The notes under the pieces were generated by a model. That model did not search any database. It was not told where the DNA came from and was given only the letters and a program-made list of their open reading frames with translations. Of a DNA stretch of 59,533 nt, positions 17,482 to 26,879 are shown piece after piece; the stretch's first letter is position 1, and each line of letters begins with the position of its first letter. Position numbers and translations under genes: made by a program. The DNA is from Anabaena minutissima FACHB-250 (GTDB taxonomy: Bacteria > Cyanobacteriota > Cyanobacteriia > Cyanobacteriales > Nostocaceae), in assembly GCF_014697125.1 (NCBI RefSeq), contig NZ_JACJRG010000036.1:1-59533 (forward strand), given 5' to 3'.

Positions 17482-19329
17482 ATGAATACTCATAGTTTTA
17501 ATTACTCTTTATTTATCCAAGTACCGCCTGCCAAAGTAGAGACACTACAAATTGAAAGATTGGCAGAATTGATGAAATCACAGTCTGGGTTGGTGCTTTT
17601 AAACTGTTTTGTTGCACTTGCTGTATTTCGAGTGCTTTCAGGAGGGAATCGCAAAGGTAAACTTGCTACCAGTTATTGGGGCGGTGATCGTGAAAAATCT
17701 TTGGCTGCACGTAAGGCTAAACAGCAGATATCGAACCCTACACGCAATTCCGTAGCACTTTACATTGGCACACCTCAGCAAATGCGATCGCGCATTGAAA
17801 ACGAGTGGCGAACCGCAGGTTTACTGAAGACCAAACCAAATCTTTCACAAAAATTACACCAATTAATTTCACCCAACTCTACCCTGTACGTTCCCAATGT
17901 CCAGAGGGGAATAGCCGTTATTGGTGCAGCAGGTTCTGGTAAAACCTTCTCTGTGATAGACCCTCTCATTCGTAGCAGTTTTGACCAAGGCTTCCCGATG
18001 TGTCTCTATGATTTCAAATATCCGGCGCAAACTAAACGGGCGATCGCTTATGCTATGAAGCGTGGTTACACTGTCAGAATATTTGCGCCGGGGTTTCCTG
18101 AAAGTGAAACCTGCAATCCTCTCGATCTACTGAAAGATGAAGAAGATGCAATTGCGGCAGGTCAAATCACTAGCGTTATATCACGTAACTTCGACCGTGG
18201 GAGCAATAACAGCAGCGATAAATTTTTTGAAGAAGCCGGGGATAGCTTGGTTGAAGGGATCTTGCTAGTCACCAAGGCAGTTAAAACCCTAACTGATGAC
18301 GATAAATACTGTGATTTGATGATGGCGCAAGCAATTTTATCTTTACCCAATCTACCAGTAAGATTGGAAACTGCCTCCAAGGACAAGCTGAAAATTTGGA
18401 CAACACGACCATTATCTCAGCTAATCAGTGTCAAGGACTCTGAGAAAACTACTGCCAGCATTGTTGGGGCCGCGCAGCGCATATTTCAGCGATTTCTCAA
18501 GAAAGACTTTGTGGGTGCATTCTGTGGTCAGACAACATTACCACTAGACTTGGACGGTAAACAGCTAATTGTATTTGGACTAAATAGGAACAACCGTGAC
18601 ATTATCAGTCCACTGTTGGCGGCTATTCTGCACATGATTGTTACGCGCAATGTGTCCCGTGTCCTACCCAGAAAAGACCCGCTAGTAGTAGCCCTAGATG
18701 AACTGCCTACTTTATACTTGCCAGCCCTTGTAAACTGGCTGAATGAAAGCCGTGAAGACGGTTTTGTAGGGATTTTGGGATATCAAAACATCGCCCAGCT
18801 AGAAAAAGTCTATGGTAGGGAACTGACACGGGCTATCTTGGGAGGTACAGCCACCAAGTTTATTTTCAACCCCCAAGACCCGGAATCTGCCAAGTTGTTC
18901 AGTGACTACCTGGGCGAGATGGAAATTAAATTTAATTCTAAATCGCGCAGTACAGGAAAGGGGGGTGCTTCACACAGCACCAACGAACAACATCAAAAAC
19001 GCCATTTATTTGAAGCAGCACAGTTTGCCAAGATGGGTACGGGCAAAGCGGTAATTATCAATCCGGCTTACACTCGTGGCACAGAAGCCTATGTTCCCAT
19101 ATTGCAAGCTATTAAAGTTCCGGCTGCTGATATTGATGAGATGAATTGGTCAGAGGGAAAGTGGGATTTTGTTAGAGATAGGCTGATTCAAAACAATTCT
19201 GTGCAAATTAGTGATTCGGAACGTTCTCAGCAATTTATGGAAAGGCGCGAATTAGCTGAAGAATTATTTCCTCTCCCTGAGCAATCTAATTCTCCGCCTT
19301 CTCCAGAAGAACTTGCCAATGTTTTTTAG
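17482..19329 (+). CDS. VirD4/TraG-type coupling ATPase
   Basis: 615 residues from the ATG at 17482; a TTG at 17458 is an alternative start. One membrane helix near the N-terminus (SGLVLLNCFVALAVFRVL). Walker A is at about residue 147-155 (VIGAAGSGKTFSV) and Walker B at about 400-410 (LVVALDELPTLYLP). GILGYQNIAQLEKVYG and ILGGTATKFIFNP follow, both typical of TraG/VirD4. It would recruit the relaxase-DNA complex to the channel. The C-terminus is charged. The family call is secure; the start is not. Confidence 0.87.
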   Translation: MNTHSFNYSLFIQVPPAKVETLQIERLAELMKSQSGLVLLNCFVALAVFRVLSGGNRKGKLATSYWGGDREKSLAARKAKQQISNPTRNSVALYIGTPQQMRSRIENEWRTAGLLKTKPNLSQKLHQLISPNSTLYVPNVQRGIAVIGAAGSGKTFSVIDPLIRSSFDQGFPMCLYDFKYPAQTKRAIAYAMKRGYTVRIFAPGFPESETCNPLDLLKDEEDAIAAGQITSVISRNFDRGSNNSSDKFFEEAGDSLVEGILLVTKAVKTLTDDDKYCDLMMAQAILSLPNLPVRLETASKDKLKIWTTRPLSQLISVKDSEKTTASIVGAAQRIFQRFLKKDFVGAFCGQTTLPLDLDGKQLIVFGLNRNNRDIISPLLAAILHMIVTRNVSRVLPRKDPLVVALDELPTLYLPALVNWLNESREDGFVGILGYQNIAQLEKVYGRELTRAILGGTATKFIFNPQDPESAKLFSDYLGEMEIKFNSKSRSTGKGGASHSTNEQHQKRHLFEAAQFAKMGTGKAVIINPAYTRGTEAYVPILQAIKVPAADIDEMNWSEGKWDFVRDRLIQNNSVQISDSERSQQFMERRELAEELFPLPEQSNSPPSPEELANVF

Positions 19330-19340
19330 AGGTTTTGGAA

Positions 19341-19661
19341 ATGCAATCTTCACAGATTAATTGGAGTCAACAGGTTTCGTCTGTCTTAGCACGCTATCCG
19401 CAGTGGCAGCATATAGTTCTTGAGGCAATAAATAAACCTTTATTCGATGTGAGTTATTGCCCAGAAACTATAGAAATATTTGACCAATTTGGCTTATTGG
19501 CTGGTAGGGTATTTAGTTCTATTTCTTATGAATGTACTCGTAAAGCTCTAGATAAAAGTGAATTTATTGCTTGGTTGTTTGATGGAGAATTAGCAGCTTT
19601 TTACGTAGATTACGAAGTAGTAATTAATCGATTAAAATTATTAGCAAGCTTTAGGTATTAA
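19341..19661 (+). CDS. Small hypothetical protein after the coupling ATPase
   Basis: 106 residues from the ATG at 19341; GAGG lies 8 bases upstream, overlapping the end of the coupling-protein gene. It has no membrane helix or recognised motif. The sequence (ISYECTRKALDKSEFIAWLF) is mixed helix. Tight spacing suggests it is co-transcribed and may help the coupling protein. Function unknown. Confidence 0.55.
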   Translation: MQSSQINWSQQVSSVLARYPQWQHIVLEAINKPLFDVSYCPETIEIFDQFGLLAGRVFSSISYECTRKALDKSEFIAWLFDGELAAFYVDYEVVINRLKLLASFRY

Positions 19662-20179
19662 GTAGCATCAAATAAGTGGTTAAATTTTTGTAATGGCTAA
19701 TATTTTTCTTTTGAGAAAATCTACAAATAAATTAATTAAATTACATTGATAGTTTCTATGAAATGACTTAAATTTAATTCAAAAAAATCTGGCTCTTCAT
19801 TACATATTATGATTATGCTAAATTTCATTCACAATAATCATGAAACCTTTACCACGCAATAATAATGGAGCTTATTTAATAACATTTTAGCCATTGGGCA
19901 AGAGTTTGAGTTTTTGACCTATATTTTTCAACCGAGTTTTGATGTTTAACTAATAATTTGACATAACAGGTACGTAAGAACCAAAAATCTACAGTCAAAA
20001 GTTGAAAATCGGTAATCATAAAGAAAGCAAATTGCTGTCTTTGGTTTAAGCTAATAGTCATTGATTTTTCTGGACTGATTTGCTTGTAGGACTTAGCCCT
20101 GATTCTTGCAATTTAGATGGTCATTAGCTTAATCTAAAATCCGAAATTTATTAACAGAAGTTTGGAGAGGGTTATTATC
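19662..20179. other. AT-rich spacer
   Basis: No supported gene or clear structured element. A 61-codon minus frame here has no Shine-Dalgarno or protein-like composition. Confidence 0.5.
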
Positions 20180-21649
20180 ATGACTGACATATTTACAGTT
20201 GCATCTGGAGAAGCGGCTGCAATTCAAAGGCATTATGAACAAATCATAGAAACTTTGTTACAAAGTTTATTAGATGCCAAGCATGATAATAGTAAGCGTC
20301 AAGGCTTAAAAATATTTGATGGCAACAGACTTGTTTATGGACGTGATAAAAATCAACTTCTTGATGAAATTTCAGGATTAGCAGGACAGCTTTTAAATCC
20401 TCAATTCATTGCTCAACTGCAACAACTGCGTTCTTGCCCAGTAGGTGGTGTGGTGGAAGGAGCAATTAATAAAACAGTTGAATTAGATGGGCGCGTTGTT
20501 TTGCAATCTGATGAATATGGTAGGGTTAATATTAATAATTTATTCCAGTCTGAATTAGCTCAATCTACAAATAATCATCAGAACATTGATGTAAATCAAT
20601 CTACCAACCATGAAGTAGTTCCATCTACACATAATCACCAGACTTTGGATGTGATTGAGCCTACCAACAGAGATAATCTAAATCAATTTGATAATCCTGA
20701 ATTATTACCTAATAATAACGTTAGACAAGAGAAAGAAGTACAACAAAATACAAACTTCTCTCATAATTCAGGTTCAACACGAGTAATGCAATCTCTCCAA
20801 GCTTTAGAAGATAGTCCTTTAAAAAATTTACTGACTAATGAAATTGGACAGCTACAAGCAGAAATTAAAGCATTACAACAACAGCAGAATGTGTATCAAA
20901 AATTAATTGAAAAAAGATTACAACAACAGCACAATATTTCCTGGTGGCAGCAATCGATTCATAATGTTTCGCTGGTGGTAGACAGTGTTAACTCTGCTGT
21001 GAAGACGGCTATTCAAGAATTTAAACAAAATTCAACACAATACCAAATAGCAGTGTCTTTAAAAACTTTATTTCATACCCAGACACACCCAGGAGCTTTA
21101 GAATATCAGGCGGCTCAATACCAAATTTCTCGTGAGGGTTCATTGTATAAAATCACAGAGTCAGGAACAGGCAAACTTTTAATGCAGTTTCGTTCTACAA
21201 CTTTGGGTGTGCGGGTAGAAACTGGCAATCTAGAACCTACACATATTCAAGATATTAATACTTTACAGCGATCGCTAAAACGCAATGAACCTATTCCCGC
21301 TTCCTTTACTCCTGTAGGTAGCCAGGAAGCTGAGTATTTTGCTCGTATAGATAAGATTACTAATGCTCTTGTGCAATACGCGATCGCTCATCAAAAAAAT
21401 GTAGAAATTGATGGCGTATTCTCTTATAAATGGCAAGCTACTACCGATGGAAAAGTGAGTATTTATGCCAAAGATGGACGTGAAATTGTCTTAGAAAAAG
21501 CTGAGGGACAACTCAAAAGTTCTATGAGTGAGAGAGATTTAATCTATTTTGAGCAAATTTTACCCAAATTACAGCCGACTTACCAACGCCAACAGGAATC
21601 AGCAACATTGCGAACCCCAAAAGTTAACAGTAATGAATTAGAGAGATAG
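20180..21649 (+). CDS. Coiled-coil protein paired with an AAA ATPase
   Basis: 489 residues from the ATG at 20180, which has GGAGAGGG 8 bases upstream. The N-terminal domain (about 1-130) is helical. An Asn/Gln/Thr-rich linker follows with repeated STNNHQNIDV, STHNHQTLDV-type units. Next is a Gln-rich coiled coil (about residues 215-255), then a C-terminal domain of about 200 residues with FKQNSTQYQIA and YQISREGSLYKITESGTGKL. The gene ends 2 bases before the AAA ATPase, so the two are coupled and the proteins may be partners. The family was not recognised. Confidence 0.65.
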   Translation: MTDIFTVASGEAAAIQRHYEQIIETLLQSLLDAKHDNSKRQGLKIFDGNRLVYGRDKNQLLDEISGLAGQLLNPQFIAQLQQLRSCPVGGVVEGAINKTVELDGRVVLQSDEYGRVNINNLFQSELAQSTNNHQNIDVNQSTNHEVVPSTHNHQTLDVIEPTNRDNLNQFDNPELLPNNNVRQEKEVQQNTNFSHNSGSTRVMQSLQALEDSPLKNLLTNEIGQLQAEIKALQQQQNVYQKLIEKRLQQQHNISWWQQSIHNVSLVVDSVNSAVKTAIQEFKQNSTQYQIAVSLKTLFHTQTHPGALEYQAAQYQISREGSLYKITESGTGKLLMQFRSTTLGVRVETGNLEPTHIQDINTLQRSLKRNEPIPASFTPVGSQEAEYFARIDKITNALVQYAIAHQKNVEIDGVFSYKWQATTDGKVSIYAKDGREIVLEKAEGQLKSSMSERDLIYFEQILPKLQPTYQRQQESATLRTPKVNSNELER

Positions 21650-21651
21650 CT

Positions 21652-23307
21652 ATGAACTTATTTCAATTGAACCTATTAATTACCTCTGGTGTACCCATAA
21701 TCTGCATCACTGCTTCTATATCAGAGCGCATGATAGTGCTAAAGCAAATTTACCAAGAATGTACAATTAACAAAAATCTCCCTCTTTATTTATGGAATGC
21801 TGGTTGGGGATGTTTTAAACAAGTCCAATCTGATTTAGAGTGTTGTGTAAGTTTTTCAAGTGTAGACTCTAGTAGATTACAACCTTGTGATGATGGAGTC
21901 TTTGCAGCTTTCGATGAGTTATTGAATTCTGAAATTGATGGTGTTTTTATTTTTGAAAATTTGCAGTCTTTAATTAAGATAAATTCAACATATATGGAAG
22001 ATTATTCCAATAAAATGGTATCGCAAATAATTAATATTTATTATGAATTAAAAATAACTAAAAATACAAAATATTTCATTATTTTAGCAATGGATGATGT
22101 GGAACTACCACAATCATTAACTCAGTTAATTCCAAATCTGTCTACACCCTTGCCTTCACATGAGATAATAACTGATTTTATTAGAAATTTTTTATCCAAA
22201 AAAATAAATAATTTACCAAAAGGTTTTGATGTATCTGTTTTGGTGAATACTGTTTCTGGGTTAACTCTAGAAGAAATAGGTTCTGGCTTGGCAATAGCAA
22301 TTAATTCCTGTCAAGAGTTTCACAGTAATACGATAGCCCTAAGCTTATTAGATTATAAAATTAATCGCTTTCGTGCCTTCAATCTAAACTTTGTTCCTAA
22401 TTCCAACGTAGCTGACTTTGGTGGTTTAGATTTACTCAAGAAGTTTATTGAAAATGTCAAGCTAGATTTTGCTCCCGAAGCACGATCTGCTAACATTCCC
22501 CTTCCCAAAGGTTGTTTACTGGTAGGGCCACCGGGGACAGGAAAAACTCTAGCGGCGCACGTTAGTGCCAAAACTTTAGGATTTCCCCTTGTGTCTATGG
22601 ACACCGCAGTAGTAGCGAGTGGTAGCGCAACCCATCTCAAATGTTTGTTAGAGCGTATAGAAGCTTGCGCTCCCGTTGTGCTTTACTTTGATGAATTGGA
22701 CAAACTGTTTGCAGCATCCACTCCATCAGGTGAGGATATTGATTCACGCCAAATTTTAGGAACTCTGCTCACTTGGTTGCAAGAAAAGCAGAGTGCTGTG
22801 TTTGTAGTAGCTAGCCTTAACCGACTCGACGCACTACCACCAGAATTAACCAGGGTGGGGAGATTTGATGAAATATTCTATGTCGGGTTTCCTCAAGCGA
22901 TAGAGCGCAAGGAAATTCTGATGATGCACCTAGCGAGATTTGATGAGCGATACCGCAATGGTGGCGATGAAGCTCGCCCCACCGTAGGCGATCGCGATCG
23001 CCTGACTGAGAAAGAATGGCGGATTATTCTCAACAAAACCATTAACTGTAATGGTGCTGAACTAGCACGAATGGTAGAAAAAGCAGCGCGTGTATTATTT
23101 CATCAGGGGCGGGAGATTCATATTGGGTTGTCCGAACTGTTGGAACAAAGGGAAATGATAGTGCCACTCTACGTTAGGGATACTGACAGAATACTGGCTA
23201 TAGAAAATCGAGCCAAGTATATTTGTCAACCAACATCGACAAAAGACTCTTCGGTTTTCGCTCCAGCGATAACTACGTATTGGGGAGAACCTTGCGCTCA
23301 CAGTTAA
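21652..23307 (+). CDS. Ycf46-like AAA ATPase
   Basis: 551 residues. The N-terminal part (LLITSGVPIICITASISER, then LPLYLWNAGWG) resembles the Ycf46-family N-terminal domain. The AAA core has Walker A LVGPPGTGKTLAAH (about 290-300), Walker B VVLYFDELDKLF (about 340-350), sensor 1 VVASLN and arginine finger region RVGRFDEIFYVGFP (about 400). An extension after the AAA lid has a HIP1-derived DRDRL stretch. A related but distinct paralogue is on the minus strand at 49376-51055. It probably remodels a protein or nucleic-acid complex; the substrate is unknown. Confidence 0.82.
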   Translation: MNLFQLNLLITSGVPIICITASISERMIVLKQIYQECTINKNLPLYLWNAGWGCFKQVQSDLECCVSFSSVDSSRLQPCDDGVFAAFDELLNSEIDGVFIFENLQSLIKINSTYMEDYSNKMVSQIINIYYELKITKNTKYFIILAMDDVELPQSLTQLIPNLSTPLPSHEIITDFIRNFLSKKINNLPKGFDVSVLVNTVSGLTLEEIGSGLAIAINSCQEFHSNTIALSLLDYKINRFRAFNLNFVPNSNVADFGGLDLLKKFIENVKLDFAPEARSANIPLPKGCLLVGPPGTGKTLAAHVSAKTLGFPLVSMDTAVVASGSATHLKCLLERIEACAPVVLYFDELDKLFAASTPSGEDIDSRQILGTLLTWLQEKQSAVFVVASLNRLDALPPELTRVGRFDEIFYVGFPQAIERKEILMMHLARFDERYRNGGDEARPTVGDRDRLTEKEWRIILNKTINCNGAELARMVEKAARVLFHQGREIHIGLSELLEQREMIVPLYVRDTDRILAIENRAKYICQPTSTKDSSVFAPAITTYWGEPCAHS

Positions 23308-23449
23308 CCGTTAACAAGCGATCGCTTATCATAAATAGAATTTAAATTTATTTGCAGTTAATCAAATACCATTCTTTCCTCAAGCAACGCAGGCAGGATT
23401 CGCTGTTACAATACGACCAGTCCGCTCAATTAAACGAGACACACAGCTT

Positions 23450-23689
23450 ATGATTACTCAAATGATGGTTCAACCCTCATTCTGGGTAGAATCTGGAATC
23501 AAACTCAGTCAAGTTAGGAACATATATTTATTTAAATTTACTGAAGAATTACAGTCTCGACTGGAAGAATTGTCTGAGAAGAAAAAAGCCGGATTGCTCA
23601 CCTCAGAGGAAGATGCTGAATTGGCAGGCATATTGGAACTTGATAGAATTTTTACCTTACTAAATGCCAAAATGATTTCTGAATCATGA
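23450..23689 (+). CDS. Small helical protein coupled to an HNH nuclease
   Basis: 79 residues. The C-terminal helical region (LQSRLEELSEKKKAGLLTSE, then DAELAGILELDRIFTLLNAK) is charged. Its stop overlaps the HNH start by 4 bases. Small acidic or helical proteins of this sort commonly precede HNH genes in cyanobacteria. An antitoxin-like partner role is possible but not shown. Confidence 0.65.
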   Translation: MITQMMVQPSFWVESGIKLSQVRNIYLFKFTEELQSRLEELSEKKKAGLLTSEEDAELAGILELDRIFTLLNAKMISES

Positions 23690-24135
23690 CAGTCAATGAT
23701 GCCACCAAAAAATTAGTCAGAGAAAGAGCTAAATTTCTTTGTGAATACTGTCATTCTTCAGAAGAAGCAAGTGCAGCTCTATTTTCTATTGACCATATTA
23801 TGCCGCAGTCCCTTGGCGGTTCAGATGACCCCAATAACCTAGCTTTAGCTTGTCAGCGTTGTAACGGATATCGCTATAACTTCACAACCGGAATTGATCC
23901 AGATACAGGAGAAATGATACCTCTGTTTAATCCACGCCAGCAAAAGTGGCGTGACCACTTTATTTGGTCAGCAGATGGTCTAAAAATTGTTGGACTTACT
24001 TCCATAGGACGAGCTACTTGTAATCGTTTAGACTTCAATGATGACCGTCATAATGAAGGGTCTATTGTCAAAGCACGCCGTCTCTGGATTAAAGGTGGTT
24101 GGCATCCACCGGATGAAGATCCGCGACAAGCATAA
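23686..24135 (+). CDS. HNH endonuclease family protein
   Basis: 149 residues. Cys pair CEYC (about residue 19-22), catalytic DH motif SIDHIMPQSLGGSDD, NNLALACQRCN and a second Cys pair define an HNH fold with a structural zinc. It overlaps the preceding small gene. Cyanobacteria carry many such HNH pairs; the target DNA or RNA is unknown. Confidence 0.85.
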   Translation: MTVNDATKKLVRERAKFLCEYCHSSEEASAALFSIDHIMPQSLGGSDDPNNLALACQRCNGYRYNFTTGIDPDTGEMIPLFNPRQQKWRDHFIWSADGLKIVGLTSIGRATCNRLDFNDDRHNEGSIVKARRLWIKGGWHPPDEDPRQA

Positions 24136-24574
24136 GAAAGTAAGCTTTAAGGATGGCTTTTATCCAATTAATTTCTAATATGGAATGTTAGCCGTCCTTA
24201 TTCTATAAGTTATTAATACTTAGTCAGAGCCAAATTCAAAAACAAGTGACTGAAACAATGGGTGCGTCCACTTTTGGCAGAAACATAATTATTTATTGCC
24301 AGAAACCTCACTATATGGGTTGCCTAAAAAAGTCTATCTGCTAAAAATGGATGCTCCCAAAACAATTGTCAATTTGCAATTAAAAAACACCGAATTCCAA
24401 TTGAATAATTGGATAATTTTTGGGTTTCACGCCCCCACTGATTGAAACTGCATTAGCGTAGCCTATTGCGTAGCTTGCTTCCCATATAGTATTGGTAATT
24501 GCGAATTGGTTTGGCCCTACTTCAGCTTTATTCAGATGAAATACTACCGCTTGAAAAGATGAAGTAAAAAACTA
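24136..24574. other. Spacer with a dispersed repeat fragment
   Basis: No gene. A Nostoc-type repeat (GCGTAGCTTGCTTCCC core) is at about 24454-24484; the same core occurs at about 5956-5971. Confidence 0.5.
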
Positions 24575-25426
24575 CTATCTACTAGATAATAATTTTGCAA
24601 CTCTAAGGGCAATACTCTCTTTAGCACAAGCTTTCAAAATAGCAGTAGCTCGTCTATTTCCCTTATTTGCGAAATACTCCCATATCGATAACCAATCATC
24701 ACAGCCGAGTGTATATATCTGTTTAAGTCCCCCCGAAACAGCAATAAGACATTTTACTGGACATGGGGATAAATTTAATTTTGTGAGAGTCCTTGCCTTC
24801 TTAGGTGAATTTTCTAGCAGCCAGTTTGGGTTAGATTGAATGCAGTTTAACCCTTCTTCGTAGCCAATGCGATATTCTCCAGACTGTATGGCTAAAACTT
24901 CTAAAGTAATATTGTTTTCTAATTCTATTTGAATTGGTGTGGCTGAGAGAACTTGATAATTGGAGGTAAAAAATTTAGGATTGGGTACAAGTGTTTCTCT
25001 ATTGTGTATATCGTTATCTGATAGTGCTTTGATTAATTCTTCCCATTCTTCACAACTCAGAGATAACCGATGGTTTTGTAACTTATCTTCTTTTAAAAGT
25101 TGTTGTAAATAAGTTGCTACTGTCGGTAAGGTATGACCTTTAATGATTGCTTTACTAGGAACTTGTACAGTTATTGTATGTAAATTGTTTAACTGCACAA
25201 AATTTTTGACATTTGTTTTAGATTGCCCAACCATCAGAGCCATCTGTCTATCACTCATTACCTTTATACCGTTTGCTAATTGATATGCTCCCCAAAAGTA
25301 TTGCTTCCACCACCAGCGAGTAGAAATTGCTTTTGGTATCTCTATAAAATTATCTGTGATTTTAAAGCGTTCTACTGGGTTATGGGTTACTGCTGTTTCT
25401 TGTTTAATTGCTGTGCTTAGATTCAT
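24575..25426 (-). CDS. Unrecognised plasmid protein
   Basis: 283 residues. The early part has RWWWKQYFWGAYQLANGIKV followed by SDRQMALMVGQSKTNVKNFV, which looks like a DNA-binding helical pair. The C-terminal end has DDWLSIWEYFANKGNRRATA and ILKACAKESIALRVAKL, a helical motif seen in other cyanobacterial plasmid or phage-like proteins. An antirepressor- or replication-type role is possible. It is transcribed alone, with CCTAT/ATAGG symmetry at about 25457-25469 near its start. Family not identified. Confidence 0.6.
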   Translation of the reverse strand: MNLSTAIKQETAVTHNPVERFKITDNFIEIPKAISTRWWWKQYFWGAYQLANGIKVMSDRQMALMVGQSKTNVKNFVQLNNLHTITVQVPSKAIIKGHTLPTVATYLQQLLKEDKLQNHRLSLSCEEWEELIKALSDNDIHNRETLVPNPKFFTSNYQVLSATPIQIELENNITLEVLAIQSGEYRIGYEEGLNCIQSNPNWLLENSPKKARTLTKLNLSPCPVKCLIAVSGGLKQIYTLGCDDWLSIWEYFANKGNRRATAILKACAKESIALRVAKLLSSR

Positions 25427-26408
25427 AACCTATATAGCTCCTCAATTTCTAAAAACCTATTTTATAGGCTTGATTCTATGCAGATAAATTACTGCATATT
25501 TTCAATATTGATAATCTTAGTTTAAGAAAAAATAAAAAATAACTAGACTTGAATTCTGAGTAATTAAATACTGTGAATAACTATCAATATTACAGATATA
25601 AGCCAATACGGGTTATTTCAGGATTATTTGTGTAGATAAGACGCGATTGAGCGGGTATATTCATGAGAATTTTAGGCTTACCTGAACAGTATTGAAATAT
25701 CAGCAATATTGTGGGGGATAAAAAATGACTAAACTTTCATTACTTGACCAAAAGTTTTAGTTAAAGTCTAAACAATTATCTTTCCTGCGTAATATTCTCC
25801 AGTTTTGCTTACTTACTAACTACATTACAAAATTTGCTTTATTTGTCCAGTTATGCAATTTTGGGCTGATCTGTAATTTAAGTGAAGTTTAAAATTCGCT
25901 TATTCCTAGTATAAGGAAATAATAAACCACAAAAATTAAAAAAATCTAAAAAAAAGGGTTATAAATAAAAAAAAATAATTATGTGTGATTTAGAATGATA
26001 TAGGATTTTTTTATTATAAAAATTATGTAGCTGTGAAACTAAGGTTTAATTTTATGAATTTGCTCATAAAAAAATAATTAGCCTTTTATAATCAAGCTTT
26101 TCAGCTTATAAAATGCTGTTTAAAATTGCAATTCAACGCTTAAATACTTGTAAAAAATGGCGAAAGAGGGTTCATCTAGAAAGCTTTAAAACACTAATAC
26201 ACTGGTAATTGCAACAATCATAGTTGATGATATTTTTAATGCCAAACTCCCTTTTCAGTGCCGCTTGATAGGTTGAACAATCAAAATTAACTGAGTTTTT
26301 CAGGGACGAATATGTATGCAAGAAAAAAGATAATAGAAAATCTCACAAAAGTGAGATTGATTGAAAAATAATTTTGTGTTTATAGGCGGTTTAATAAGTT
26401 GTTATCTA
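25427..26408. other. Long A-rich spacer
   Basis: About 980 bases with no supported gene. It is very AT-rich, with A-runs at about 25918-26060. The motif CAATATT recurs near 25501, 25580 and 25703. A terminator-like hairpin for the minus-strand TPR gene is at 26339-26358. A replication-origin role is possible but there is no clear iteron array. Confidence 0.45.
26339..26358 (-). terminator. Intrinsic terminator for the TPR-relaxase unit
   Basis: Read on the minus strand, AATCTCAC-TTTT-GTGAGATT is followed by TTCTATTATCTTTTTTC. It lies about 50 bases after the stop of the minus-strand TPR gene. Confidence 0.65.
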
Positions 26409-26879
26409 TTATTTATATATTGTGAGAATCAAGTCTATGTTATTAGCTTCTTGCTTGTTACCTTCTTTCAGGTAAAGGTCTTTGGCCTGGGTAAGTGATT
26501 TTCGTCCAGCTTGCTGGTTTTTTTGGCAAATCAAGCTCATTCCCATCCCTTGATAGGCTAGAGCTAATTTTGGGTTGAGAGCGATCGCTTTTTCAAAGTA
26601 TTGTAGGGCAGTTTTGCAATTAGCTTGACGACGCTCTGCATTGATTCTGGCTATTTCTGGCATATCAGCGTTCATGATTTTGTAGCCCCACTCTACATAA
26701 TCGGTAGCAGTTTCTAGTCTTTTTGGTTGCAAAGACATATTTGATGTTGGTTTGAACCAGATGTACAGTCCTCCTAAAAATCCCAGTGCTGCCATTCCCA
26801 GCAGATATGCCACAGGGTTAAAAGTAATGAAAAGAGAATGTAACATCATTTCCCTGCGCTCGTCATCCCAACGTGACAT
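26409..26879 (-). CDS. Membrane-anchored TPR protein
   Basis: 156 residues. One N-terminal membrane helix (LFITFNPVAYLLGMAALGFLGG region, residues about 12-36), then TPR-like repeats (KTALQYFEKAIALNPKLALA, YQGMGMSLICQKNQQAGRKS). It overlaps the relaxase gene by 17 bases and is transcribed after it. It may hold a partner of the relaxase at the membrane; this is inference. Confidence 0.7.
   Translation of the reverse strand: MSRWDDERREMMLHSLFITFNPVAYLLGMAALGFLGGLYIWFKPTSNMSLQPKRLETATDYVEWGYKIMNADMPEIARINAERRQANCKTALQYFEKAIALNPKLALAYQGMGMSLICQKNQQAGRKSLTQAKDLYLKEGNKQEANNIDLILTIYK

Noticed and set aside
19876..20061. 61-residue minus frame
   Set aside because: No Shine-Dalgarno, no family resemblance, isolated in AT-rich spacer.
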